NCBI GenBank assembly: GCA_910579515.1
Contig: CAJTUV010000011.1
Span: 1-64,000, forward strand
Direction: 5' to 3'
Source of the DNA: an uncultured Hungatella sp.
GTDB lineage: Bacteria; Bacillota; Clostridia; Lachnospirales; Lachnospiraceae
DNA: 64,000 nucleotides
The notes beneath the pieces are model-generated. The model was not told where the DNA came from and did not search any database. It was given only the letters and a program-made list of their open reading frames with translations. The translations under genes and the position numbers were made by a program. Positions 42,253 to 50,013 of this stretch are shown here, in pieces. Numbering within the stretch: position 1 is the stretch's first letter; the number at the start of each line of letters is the position of its first letter.

Positions 42253-42642
42253 TTACGGTACGCTTGCTTTGACCTGCCCCGGAGAAGTGATGCTGATAGC
42301 TCCCATTCCATTTGAGCACGTCAGAGTGCAATCATTGGTAAGACAGGGCTGGCCTCCAATCAACACGGTAGGTTTTGTAGGAATCCAGGTGCCTGCCGGC
42401 ACAAGCATACACGGCTGAGGCGTCAAAACCCCTAGAGCCGCTGCCGTAGCCGCCGCTACCGTAGGATTGGCCAGGGAAGTACACATCCCAAAGGGAGTGA
42501 TATTGACTGACTGGCAGTCCTGAATCGTTGCTATCGGTTTTCCATCTGCCATGCAGACAACCTGAGAAGTAACATTGACGGTTCCCGGCGCTGTACCAAA
42601 AGAACATACCGCCGACGCTCCAGTCACTACAAACTGTGCCAT
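42253..42642 (-). CDS. PAAR-like tip protein (DUF4280 type)
   Basis: This 129-aa protein is of the PAAR-like DUF4280 family. It has MAQFVVTGASAVCSFGTAPG, the block PIATIQDCQSVNITPFGMCTS, the strand region TQPCMLVPAGTW (as TPQPCMLVPAGTW) and PTVLIGGQPCLTNDCTLTCS. Such proteins cap the spike tip, and the Cys residues may bind metal. It is placed upstream of the sheath gene rather than beside the spike gene. Confidence 0.9.
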   Translation of the reverse strand: MAQFVVTGASAVCSFGTAPGTVNVTSQVVCMADGKPIATIQDCQSVNITPFGMCTSLANPTVAAATAAALGVLTPQPCMLVPAGTWIPTKPTVLIGGQPCLTNDCTLTCSNGMGAISITSPGQVKASVP

Positions 42643-42654
42643 ATCCCCTGCTCC

Positions 42655-43395
42655 TTATTCTAATTTGACTTCTTCTAACTTGTGGAAGTCCACAATCTTG
42701 AATTTCACATTGCCCTTCACCACATACCGGACCAGATGGATAAGACGTTCCGAGTCGTCTCTGACCCGTATACAATAGTCTCCCTCTGGAGTTGTTTTTC
42801 CGAAAATAATTCGGGCAATCGGAGAATTCACCAAAAACGGCTCCTGTAAAGGCTGGCTGATTTTTATGGAAGCTTCTGACAGCTCCTTGACCACAACAAA
42901 GGGTTCATAGGTCTGTCTGTCCATGTGAATCAATCCATAATAAATATCGTCCATGCCTGATCTGTGAGTCTTAAACAGTTTCATCGTGCGTCTTCTCTCA
43001 TCGAATTCACTGATGCAGCAACAGGTTGAGCCTAAATTTACTGCCTGCACGCTTTCCAGTCCAGGAAGCTGTCCTGAGAAGGTGATAATTGGCTGAAGGC
43101 CTGCTGCGCTCTCTGACGGTATCAGGAACACTTCTTTTACAGGCAGTTGTCTGTCCAGCTTTTCATACTCTACTGGCACCTGACAGGGCTCATACCCATA
43201 CGCGATGACTTCCAGCGTGCCGTCTTCCCGTCCGCAATTCATGAATACGTAATTACCGCTTCCTCTGGGGACTGGACGGACCTGCTTTTCATCCCTGTAA
43301 AAACGGACATTTTGCTCTTCTAACTCTGCTCCGGTTGTAGTGTCAATCAGCCGGACCAGCAAATCCAACTGAAAGCTAATGACGGATGCATCCAC
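42655..43395 (-). CDS. Unknown 246-aa CIS-locus protein
   Basis: The family was not recognised. The first 90 residues look beta-rich and Ig/carboxypeptidase-regulatory-like (VRLIDTTTGAELEEQNVRFYRDEKQV, then a G-E-IAYGYEP segment). The rest includes a Cys-rich STCCCISEF motif, MDDIYYGLIHMDRQTYEPFVVV and a conserved-looking end (RDDSERLIHLVRYVV). It lies 3 nt downstream of the DUF4255 gene and 12 nt upstream of the PAAR-like gene, so it probably belongs to the particle's cap or tip. Confidence 0.65.
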   Translation of the reverse strand: MDASVISFQLDLLVRLIDTTTGAELEEQNVRFYRDEKQVRPVPRGSGNYVFMNCGREDGTLEVIAYGYEPCQVPVEYEKLDRQLPVKEVFLIPSESAAGLQPIITFSGQLPGLESVQAVNLGSTCCCISEFDERRRTMKLFKTHRSGMDDIYYGLIHMDRQTYEPFVVVKELSEASIKISQPLQEPFLVNSPIARIIFGKTTPEGDYCIRVRDDSERLIHLVRYVVKGNVKFKIVDFHKLEEVKLE

Positions 43396-43398
43396 CTG

Positions 43399-43995
43399 TT
43401 ACCCTTCTCCTCCTTCCTCTCCTGTGATGTGCAGTCCAAACCTTGCGTCCACGACACGAGGCGTGTCGATGACCACTTCGCTGGATAGAAATACAGGGGC
43501 CGCCTTATAGAACAGACTGATTTGATAAGGCTTATTAATCGCCTGCCACACCCTTACCTTCTCCTCCAAACTTATCTTCGCCTGAGACAGTACAATCGGA
43601 GGTTCCTGCGTCGTAAGCCAGGACTGCAGTTGATTGGGAAGAACAGAACTATTGTCATTGACAATCTGCGCTACTCTTCCGATGATTTTTTGTATATCCG
43701 GCGCTTTTAATCCCATCTGGGAAGAGCCGTTGATAAAGACCATATAGTAAAGACCGTATGGTCTGGGCGGCTTTTGTAGCTGGACCCGTCCCTTTTGAAT
43801 AAAAGGGGGCTGGGTCACGTCGCTCTCTTCCCGAATATCATACAGATACAATCCCAGGATATAATCCACGTCCTGATCTGCCGGAGAAGAGATTTCAATA
43901 TTATTGGGAGACGGTATGGGCTCTGGGCACATTTTCTTGCGAAGCGTCCTGACAATATGGGCGCTGACGTCTGCAATAATCGGATAATCTGCCAT
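43399..43995 (-). CDS. DUF4255 tail cap/terminator (Afp16-like)
   Basis: This 198-aa protein is of the Pvc16/Afp16 N-terminal family. It has the pattern MADYPIIADVSAHIVRTLRK, the ISSPADQDVDYILGLYLYDI block and LYYMVFINGSS with the later VWQAINKPYQISLFYK and VVDARFG. This family caps the distal end of the tube and sheath and sets the end of polymerisation. It starts 2 nt past the stop of the 896-aa gene, so the membrane module and particle genes are one transcription unit. Confidence 0.92.
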   Translation of the reverse strand: MADYPIIADVSAHIVRTLRKKMCPEPIPSPNNIEISSPADQDVDYILGLYLYDIREESDVTQPPFIQKGRVQLQKPPRPYGLYYMVFINGSSQMGLKAPDIQKIIGRVAQIVNDNSSVLPNQLQSWLTTQEPPIVLSQAKISLEEKVRVWQAINKPYQISLFYKAAPVFLSSEVVIDTPRVVDARFGLHITGEEGGEG

Positions 43996-43997
43996 GC

Positions 43998-46688
43998 TTA
44001 CTGGTCTCCTTCCTGTAATGCCAAAACCAGCTCTTCAGCCCGTTTCTGCATTTCCAAACTTAATGCCACTCCATAATCTGTGGTGTCTATATATTCTGCC
44101 TGGCACTGGAAATACTGGAGGGCATCTTCCTCTGCCAGATACGGGATGCTCTGCACCTTTACAGAGGCAGTCAATTTCTCCTTCTCTCCTGTCTGGCGCA
44201 CCACTTGATCCCGGTATACCGTAAAACGGTAAACATTGGATTTTCTGGAAAGAGTTACCTCTTTTCTGGAATCGCTGTACACATATCGGTATCCGCTGCA
44301 AAGCCCTACGATCCGCAGAGGAATATGTTCTGCAGAATCTCCTTTAAACTTCTGGAACACATACCCGTTTCCTTCCTGCGCGCACTGATTCACGAAAATC
44401 CGCGCCAAATCCGCTGCCCGCCGGCTTCCTGCCCTGCCTATTTGATTCATTGCAGCCGTGATTGCAGCTTTCTCTCCATCCGTTAAATTGTCAAAGGCGT
44501 CTCCAAAAATTTCCTGGATTCCAGTGTGAATATCCGCCTCGCTCAGACCGGCCACATTGGACCCGCTGCTTCCCTGCTCGCCGGTAGCGCCAATTCCGTC
44601 TGTCTGTCCGCCGCTTCCATCCGTCTGATCTCCAGACGTGTCGGCTCCCTGCTGTCCGCTTCCACTGGTTCCGTCTCCCTGTCCGCTTCCTGCTATTCCC
44701 GTCTGGGCTCCGGACTGTCCGTTTCCTGCGGCGCCGGTTTCGTCTTTGCCGCCTCCATAGAAATCATGAAGGCTGCTTTCCCTGCTGTCCTCTATGGCTC
44801 TGTCAATGTCCTTTAAAAGCTGGGAACTTCCTGCCTGGGCCGCTTTGTCCCTGATCTCTGCCAAAGCGCTTTCCGCTCCCAGAAGAGCCAGACCATCTAT
44901 CATGTTTCCTAAATTGTCATTGCCAGATATATTGCCATTGGCAATCATGGACAGAGCAGAATTCTTCATCTGGTTAATATTGTTTAAGGTAGTGGTGTTT
45001 CCTGCCCCATTCATGGCCTGGGCCTTCTGGCTGGCTGTGCTGTCAGCGCTTGTAAGGACTGCCTGTAACTCCTGTTCCTTTGCTCCAATCTCTTCCTCCA
45101 CCTGGGCAGCCAGAACCTCATACTTTCTGGCTGTACTCAAATCATTGTTGTCCAGGGCGTCCGCCTGCTGCTCCAGAAGTTCTTCCTTTCTGCTCTCCAG
45201 CTTCGAAAGTTCTGACTGCAGCCCTTCCTCTTCACCAGAGATCGACCTGGCCAGGTTTTGAAGCCACAAGATATGGTCGTCAATGGTCTCGCCTGCCTTG
45301 GCCCTGAAATCATCCCCAGCCCGGCGGTCATAAAACCCTTCTGCCTTCTCAATCCTGCTGTAAGTATAATCTACAGCCTCTGCCGCAGACTGCCGCTTTG
45401 TCTTAGCCTGTATCAGATACTGAAACTCCGACTTGGCTCCATTGGCCACGGCCTTTCTGTCCTCCAGCACCTGATTTCTGGCGGCCTGGCTGACCCCATT
45501 CGCCACAGCAGCCTGATATGCGCCTCCGGCTCCCTGAGACAAAATCTGAAGATACTTATTCTCCCCCAGAGCCAAAAGCTCATTGTCCAGCAAGGCTAAC
45601 TCCCTGCCCGAATCTGCCACCACGTCTTCCTGAATATGGTAAAGATCCTCAAGTTCCAGGAGTACGGTCTCCATCTGAGAACTCCACCCTCCGGCGGCTC
45701 TGTCTACTACCTGCATACTCTTTTCATATTCTGTCTGTTTTAAAACCGTCTCCCCCTGGACCAACATATTTCCAGAATGTTCAATATAGCTTTCCTGGCA
45801 GCTCTGAAGACTGGTTCCAATGGCGTCGCTGACATTCATATCTTCCACAAACTGCTCGTTACTATAGTCTTCCCCGTCATAGTACTCCCCAGAAGACATC
45901 TTTTGGAGATCCTCCAGTTTATGTTCTTCAATCTGAGAAAGCTGAGAAAAAATCTCCGCCCGCCTCCTGGAGTCGATCCGGCTCATTAGTTTACTGACAA
46001 TCTCTGCAAGCTCCTTCTGATCCGAAGTCTGCAAATGCTCATAGCAGGTTTGAAGTCCTGCAAGCTGCTGATCACATTCTTCTGTAATGTCATTTTTCAG
46101 ATCCAGCTCAAAAAACTCCTTCAGATGCTCGTAATAATACGCATCCACCCCTGAACTGTCTGAAGAAAACTGATTGTCATACTGAATGCGTATGGCTTCC
46201 AGCTCTGGCAGATTGTACAGATCATAAGGATCTGGAATATCAAAAATACTGACCGTTTCTCCGCTCCTGGCAGATCGTGTAATACCGTCAGAGCCTGTAT
46301 AACAGGTCACCCACAAATCTGCCAATTCTGACTCCTGCACTACAATTCCCTGGTCAGAGATATCGGAAAGTCCCAAAGCATCCGTGATGTCAAACCATGC
46401 GCCGTTTGCCAGCTCAGACTTATAATAGACATTGGTCTGATTAGAATCTGTGGCGCTCTCCACAGCCTTCTCATACAATTCATCCGTCATGGTCTGAGAA
46501 TGAATCAGATAGGTCCCAATAAACAGCACCGAATCTTCAATCACATGAGAAGAGGCATATTCCTCATAGGTCACAGCCTTAGACTCGTCAAAAATAGCGG
46601 CTCTGGCCATCTGATAGCAGGCGATTCCCGCAAAGACACACACACTTAACACGATTGCTGTTATTCTGCCTTTTCTTCCTGCCTTCAT
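43998..46688 (-). CDS. Membrane-anchored 896-aa coiled-coil protein
   Basis: The family was not recognised. An N-terminal signal anchor (about 9-30, RITAIVLSVCVFAGIACYQM) precedes a long, mainly helical body with a strong coiled coil around 490-540. A Gly/Ser/Gln/Asp-rich linker (about 660-725) follows, and a C-terminal domain of about 170 residues with YRYVYSDSRKEVTLSRKSNVYRF. The bulk is probably outside the membrane. The start overlaps the TolC-like gene stop as ATGA. It could be a docking or scaffold protein linking the particle to the envelope; that is inference from position and topology. Confidence 0.65.
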   Translation of the reverse strand: MKAGRKGRITAIVLSVCVFAGIACYQMARAAIFDESKAVTYEEYASSHVIEDSVLFIGTYLIHSQTMTDELYEKAVESATDSNQTNVYYKSELANGAWFDITDALGLSDISDQGIVVQESELADLWVTCYTGSDGITRSARSGETVSIFDIPDPYDLYNLPELEAIRIQYDNQFSSDSSGVDAYYYEHLKEFFELDLKNDITEECDQQLAGLQTCYEHLQTSDQKELAEIVSKLMSRIDSRRRAEIFSQLSQIEEHKLEDLQKMSSGEYYDGEDYSNEQFVEDMNVSDAIGTSLQSCQESYIEHSGNMLVQGETVLKQTEYEKSMQVVDRAAGGWSSQMETVLLELEDLYHIQEDVVADSGRELALLDNELLALGENKYLQILSQGAGGAYQAAVANGVSQAARNQVLEDRKAVANGAKSEFQYLIQAKTKRQSAAEAVDYTYSRIEKAEGFYDRRAGDDFRAKAGETIDDHILWLQNLARSISGEEEGLQSELSKLESRKEELLEQQADALDNNDLSTARKYEVLAAQVEEEIGAKEQELQAVLTSADSTASQKAQAMNGAGNTTTLNNINQMKNSALSMIANGNISGNDNLGNMIDGLALLGAESALAEIRDKAAQAGSSQLLKDIDRAIEDSRESSLHDFYGGGKDETGAAGNGQSGAQTGIAGSGQGDGTSGSGQQGADTSGDQTDGSGGQTDGIGATGEQGSSGSNVAGLSEADIHTGIQEIFGDAFDNLTDGEKAAITAAMNQIGRAGSRRAADLARIFVNQCAQEGNGYVFQKFKGDSAEHIPLRIVGLCSGYRYVYSDSRKEVTLSRKSNVYRFTVYRDQVVRQTGEKEKLTASVKVQSIPYLAEEDALQYFQCQAEYIDTTDYGVALSLEMQKRAEELVLALQEGDQ

Positions 46689-48736
46689 GTTCCCTCCGGA
46701 TTCTTCATAAGCTTCAAGTTTCTGGTTTCAAAATATCCTGTATATTTTAGTCTGGAATCTTCCCCATAAAATTCAATGGTCAGCGTATCCATGCTGCCCT
46801 GAACCAGAGAGAGATAGCGAAAGCCTGTTTTAATTGGAATCAGGGTGCTGGTAACCAGATATTTCCCATCTTCATTCTTCACCAAATAATAACCAATCTC
46901 CTCAGACGCCTCAGGCTTTAACGTAATAGTTACCATTCCGGTAACACTTCCTGTCTCGCTGGTATACGTTCCGATTTCCAGATTTTCCTGCTTCACTGTG
47001 GTGTAACTCTTAACAATCTCCAAAGGCCCGCTGTACACCTCTGGGTCTATGATACAATCATCCACAAAGGTGGTTCCATCATAAAACCTCAGTTTTACCT
47101 CCGACACATTGTCCTTGGCCAGTCCCAGGTGGCGGATGGTTTTATCCACTTCCGTCCGCTCTCCGATCCGAGTCTGATCGCACCACAGTTCAAAATGAGT
47201 CACATTGACGTCAAAATCTTCAGGGATTCCCACCCCAAGCCGAAACTCCTGTTCCTGAATAATGGATTCTATATAATAGTAAGCGCCATGAGCATACTCC
47301 TCTTCCACATAGCTTTCTCCGCCGCCGCTGGCATTTAAGTCCGCCCCTGTTCCCTCCAGCAGAGCTGTGATTCCGCCGCAGGTCAATCTGTCAAAAGAAT
47401 ACAAGGTCTGAGAATACATGGCCAGCGCCTCAAACATCTCGTTCTGAAGGTTCTCATAATCATCTAAAGACGTCTTATATTCTTCATAGGTCAACTCCCC
47501 AAGGCGGTTTAAAATCTCATCTGCCTTTAGCTGTTTTTCTGCTTCTTCGGCCTGCTGGATCAGAGACAGATAGGCGTTTCTCATACTGACCAGATTGTTA
47601 AACCCATCCTCCACCTGCTGAGTCAGAGATTCCTTCTCATTGTTCTTCTCCAAAAGGGCATCCTGATATTCCAGAGCTGCCTCATACAAAGCATAAGGCT
47701 CATCCTCCACGTACCGAATACCAGAGATCTGTCCCTTAAACCACTCTTTGGGAATCTTGATAAACAAAATCCGGATATGTCCCTGCCAGGGTGCATCAAC
47801 AGCCTTTAAAAATTCCTCATACTTACTTTTAAACGCCCTTCCATTAATCTTCTGTCCTGCTATAGCCTGGTTCACATACTCGGAAATGTATCCCATCTTA
47901 TCCCCATACTGTCCTGCCATCAGATTGTAGTTGGTCCGCAAAGAAATAAGGCTGGTGGAGGCGTTCATGGATACCTCGTAGTAAGTCTCATCCCTGTCCA
48001 AAGTATACTGAATCAGATCCTTTAGCTGGCTCCTCTGAATTTTAGAATTGATAAACGGATTCTCAAAACGGTATCCTGTAGTAACATCCATTCCAATCAC
48101 TTTGGATAATTTCTTTTTATCTGCCTCTAAGCTCCTCTTATCTGCGCTGATCTTGTCATTTAATGTTCTGACAGCTTTTTCCATAACGTCAATATCGCTC
48201 TGCGTAGCCTGACCCAATTTCAGTCTGAGGCGGTTTTTCTTAAGAGTCTTCTCCATAGACGAAAGCCGGTCTTCATTAAAAGAAATGGTGTCCTGCAAAA
48301 CCACAATCTCCACATACAGATTGGAAACATTCTCATATACTGCCAAAACCTCGTCTGTCATCTTATGCTTTACCATATCAATCTCTGCCTGAATCTGAAT
48401 CGGCTTAAACTGAAACTCATAGGCTTCCGACAAATTCGGTTTCTCCGGAAATTTAAAGGAAAGAAGAGGGGTCCAGCGAAAGGTAGCCATATTCTTCTGT
48501 TTCAGCTTAATGGACTTCACCGCCTGTTTTAAAGACACTTCCTTCACCTGAAGCTGACTTTCCAGTTTTTCATACGCCGGACTGTTAGCCAGGCCCGATT
48601 TTTTAGCCATATTCAGGGTTAAGAGCTTCTCTCCTGCCGCCTGGGTCTGTATCTGTCCCCCACCGCCGGCAAAAGCTGTCAGAACAGAGGTCATAAGAAG
48701 TACAGCCATTCCCTTTGCCAATCCATTTTTTCTCAT
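46685..48736 (-). CDS. Secreted TolC-like coiled-coil protein
   Basis: This 683-aa protein has a signal peptide (cleavage near 30-35, TQAAG) and then about 430 residues with the pattern of TolC-like proteins: VEIVVLQDTISFNEDRLSSMEKTLKK, LRLKLGQATQSDIDVMEKAVRTLNDKI, and a second set of long helices (KEQLTQQVEDGF-type in the middle, then YEEYKTSLDDYENLQN). The last 200 residues are beta-rich. TolC proteins span the outer membrane of Gram-negatives, so a member here probably serves as an extracellular tube or stalk. It overlaps neighbouring genes by 4 nt on both sides. Confidence 0.65.
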   Translation of the reverse strand: MRKNGLAKGMAVLLMTSVLTAFAGGGGQIQTQAAGEKLLTLNMAKKSGLANSPAYEKLESQLQVKEVSLKQAVKSIKLKQKNMATFRWTPLLSFKFPEKPNLSEAYEFQFKPIQIQAEIDMVKHKMTDEVLAVYENVSNLYVEIVVLQDTISFNEDRLSSMEKTLKKNRLRLKLGQATQSDIDVMEKAVRTLNDKISADKRSLEADKKKLSKVIGMDVTTGYRFENPFINSKIQRSQLKDLIQYTLDRDETYYEVSMNASTSLISLRTNYNLMAGQYGDKMGYISEYVNQAIAGQKINGRAFKSKYEEFLKAVDAPWQGHIRILFIKIPKEWFKGQISGIRYVEDEPYALYEAALEYQDALLEKNNEKESLTQQVEDGFNNLVSMRNAYLSLIQQAEEAEKQLKADEILNRLGELTYEEYKTSLDDYENLQNEMFEALAMYSQTLYSFDRLTCGGITALLEGTGADLNASGGGESYVEEEYAHGAYYYIESIIQEQEFRLGVGIPEDFDVNVTHFELWCDQTRIGERTEVDKTIRHLGLAKDNVSEVKLRFYDGTTFVDDCIIDPEVYSGPLEIVKSYTTVKQENLEIGTYTSETGSVTGMVTITLKPEASEEIGYYLVKNEDGKYLVTSTLIPIKTGFRYLSLVQGSMDTLTIEFYGEDSRLKYTGYFETRNLKLMKNPEGT

Positions 48737-49968
48737 GTCCCAGCTTCGCCCTCCTCCTTTTCAATGGAATAACAGGAAAAAATATCTTCTCTATCCTGAC
48801 AAATAAACGTATAAATTAACCCGTCTTTGCGGAAGGAATGGATATAAACCGTATATGCAGGGTCAAACCCCTCTACCACAAAATAGTCGTCATATTCTGA
48901 CGTAATCTCCATCTTGACACTTTTTAAAAATCCTCCCCTGTGGTCTGCCATCCAGTTAATGGCTACCGCCTCCTGCATAGTAACCTCAGAATTTCCCTCA
49001 TAATCCTCTGCGCCAAAAAACTGCTTTAATTCCTCAATCGTCGAAAAAGTTTTCCCCCCTGCTCCAAAAGAATCTTTTAAAACCAGCACCTGTTCCACAG
49101 CCATCTCATCGTCCAGAGACTGGCTGTCGCCCTGTCCCACATACATGGCATCAATGTCCTCTAAAACCACCACAAAATCCTGGCTGCTCTCATACAGGGT
49201 CCGCTTTCCTTTGTAAATGTCCGCCATCTCTGACACCTTTTTTCCGAGAAGGCTGCTGTATAAAAGTTCATCCTGGCTGAAGCCCCCAGTGTAGACCAGG
49301 TTGCTTCCATTGTCGTAGAGCTTCCCATTTCCATCTCGTTTTCCAAGGGCAAACTCTCCCTCATAAAACAGGCTGCCATTCTCTCTGTAAAGCCTTCCTG
49401 TGCCGTCAAAAAGATTTTCCTGAAAATTCCCTGTATACATCAAAGTCCCGTTGTCATAATACCTGGTTCCATTTCCCTGATACCGATTTTTGTCAAAGTT
49501 TCCCTGATATACCACAACCCCTTCCCGGTTGTATAAGGTTCCATAGCCAGTAACGCTCCCGTTCTTCACATCTCCCTCATAAGCCAGATATCCGGATTTT
49601 CCTCTGATCCGCACCCGTTCCTCTGCAAAGCGCAGCATAATGGAATCATAATCATAAGTTTTAATTCCTTCCGTCCTGGCAGAAGTCAAAGTTTTCTGAA
49701 CACTGAACAGATAATACAGGCTTAAAACGCCTACTGCCACCACCACAGCCATTGCCAGTCTTCTGCTGACCAGCCAGCCGAAAACGGAATAATAATCCTT
49801 TTTATGTCTAGGCTTGACATCCAGCAAAGAGGTGAAAAAGTCGCGAATCTTTGTAATAACCCTGGTACGGATAAAATTCCAGCTGGTCCACATCTTCACC
49901 TTTGTCACAAAAGGCGTGACCTTTGCCTTTATCGAGGCCAGCAAGACCCGAAACAGATTATCACCCAT
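48733..49968 (-). CDS. MORN-repeat membrane protein
   Basis: This 411-aa protein has one TM segment at about 70-93 (AMAVVVAVGVLSLYYLFS), preceded by a basic cytoplasmic N terminus. Five MORN-type repeats follow (about 125-240: YEGDVKNGSVTGYGTLY, YQGNFDKNRYQGNGTRYY, YTGNFQENLFDGTGRLY, YEGEFALGKRDGNGKLY, YTGGF). A C-terminal domain of about 170 residues is not recognised. MORN repeats often organise membrane-linked assemblies. It overlaps the TolC-like gene by 4 nt. Confidence 0.8.
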   Translation of the reverse strand: MGDNLFRVLLASIKAKVTPFVTKVKMWTSWNFIRTRVITKIRDFFTSLLDVKPRHKKDYYSVFGWLVSRRLAMAVVVAVGVLSLYYLFSVQKTLTSARTEGIKTYDYDSIMLRFAEERVRIRGKSGYLAYEGDVKNGSVTGYGTLYNREGVVVYQGNFDKNRYQGNGTRYYDNGTLMYTGNFQENLFDGTGRLYRENGSLFYEGEFALGKRDGNGKLYDNGSNLVYTGGFSQDELLYSSLLGKKVSEMADIYKGKRTLYESSQDFVVVLEDIDAMYVGQGDSQSLDDEMAVEQVLVLKDSFGAGGKTFSTIEELKQFFGAEDYEGNSEVTMQEAVAINWMADHRGGFLKSVKMEITSEYDDYFVVEGFDPAYTVYIHSFRKDGLIYTFICQDREDIFSCYSIEKEEGEAGT

Positions 49969-50013
49969 AAGCCCATAACTCCCTTCCGGCTACCCTTTTC
50001 TTTGTAGCTGTTT

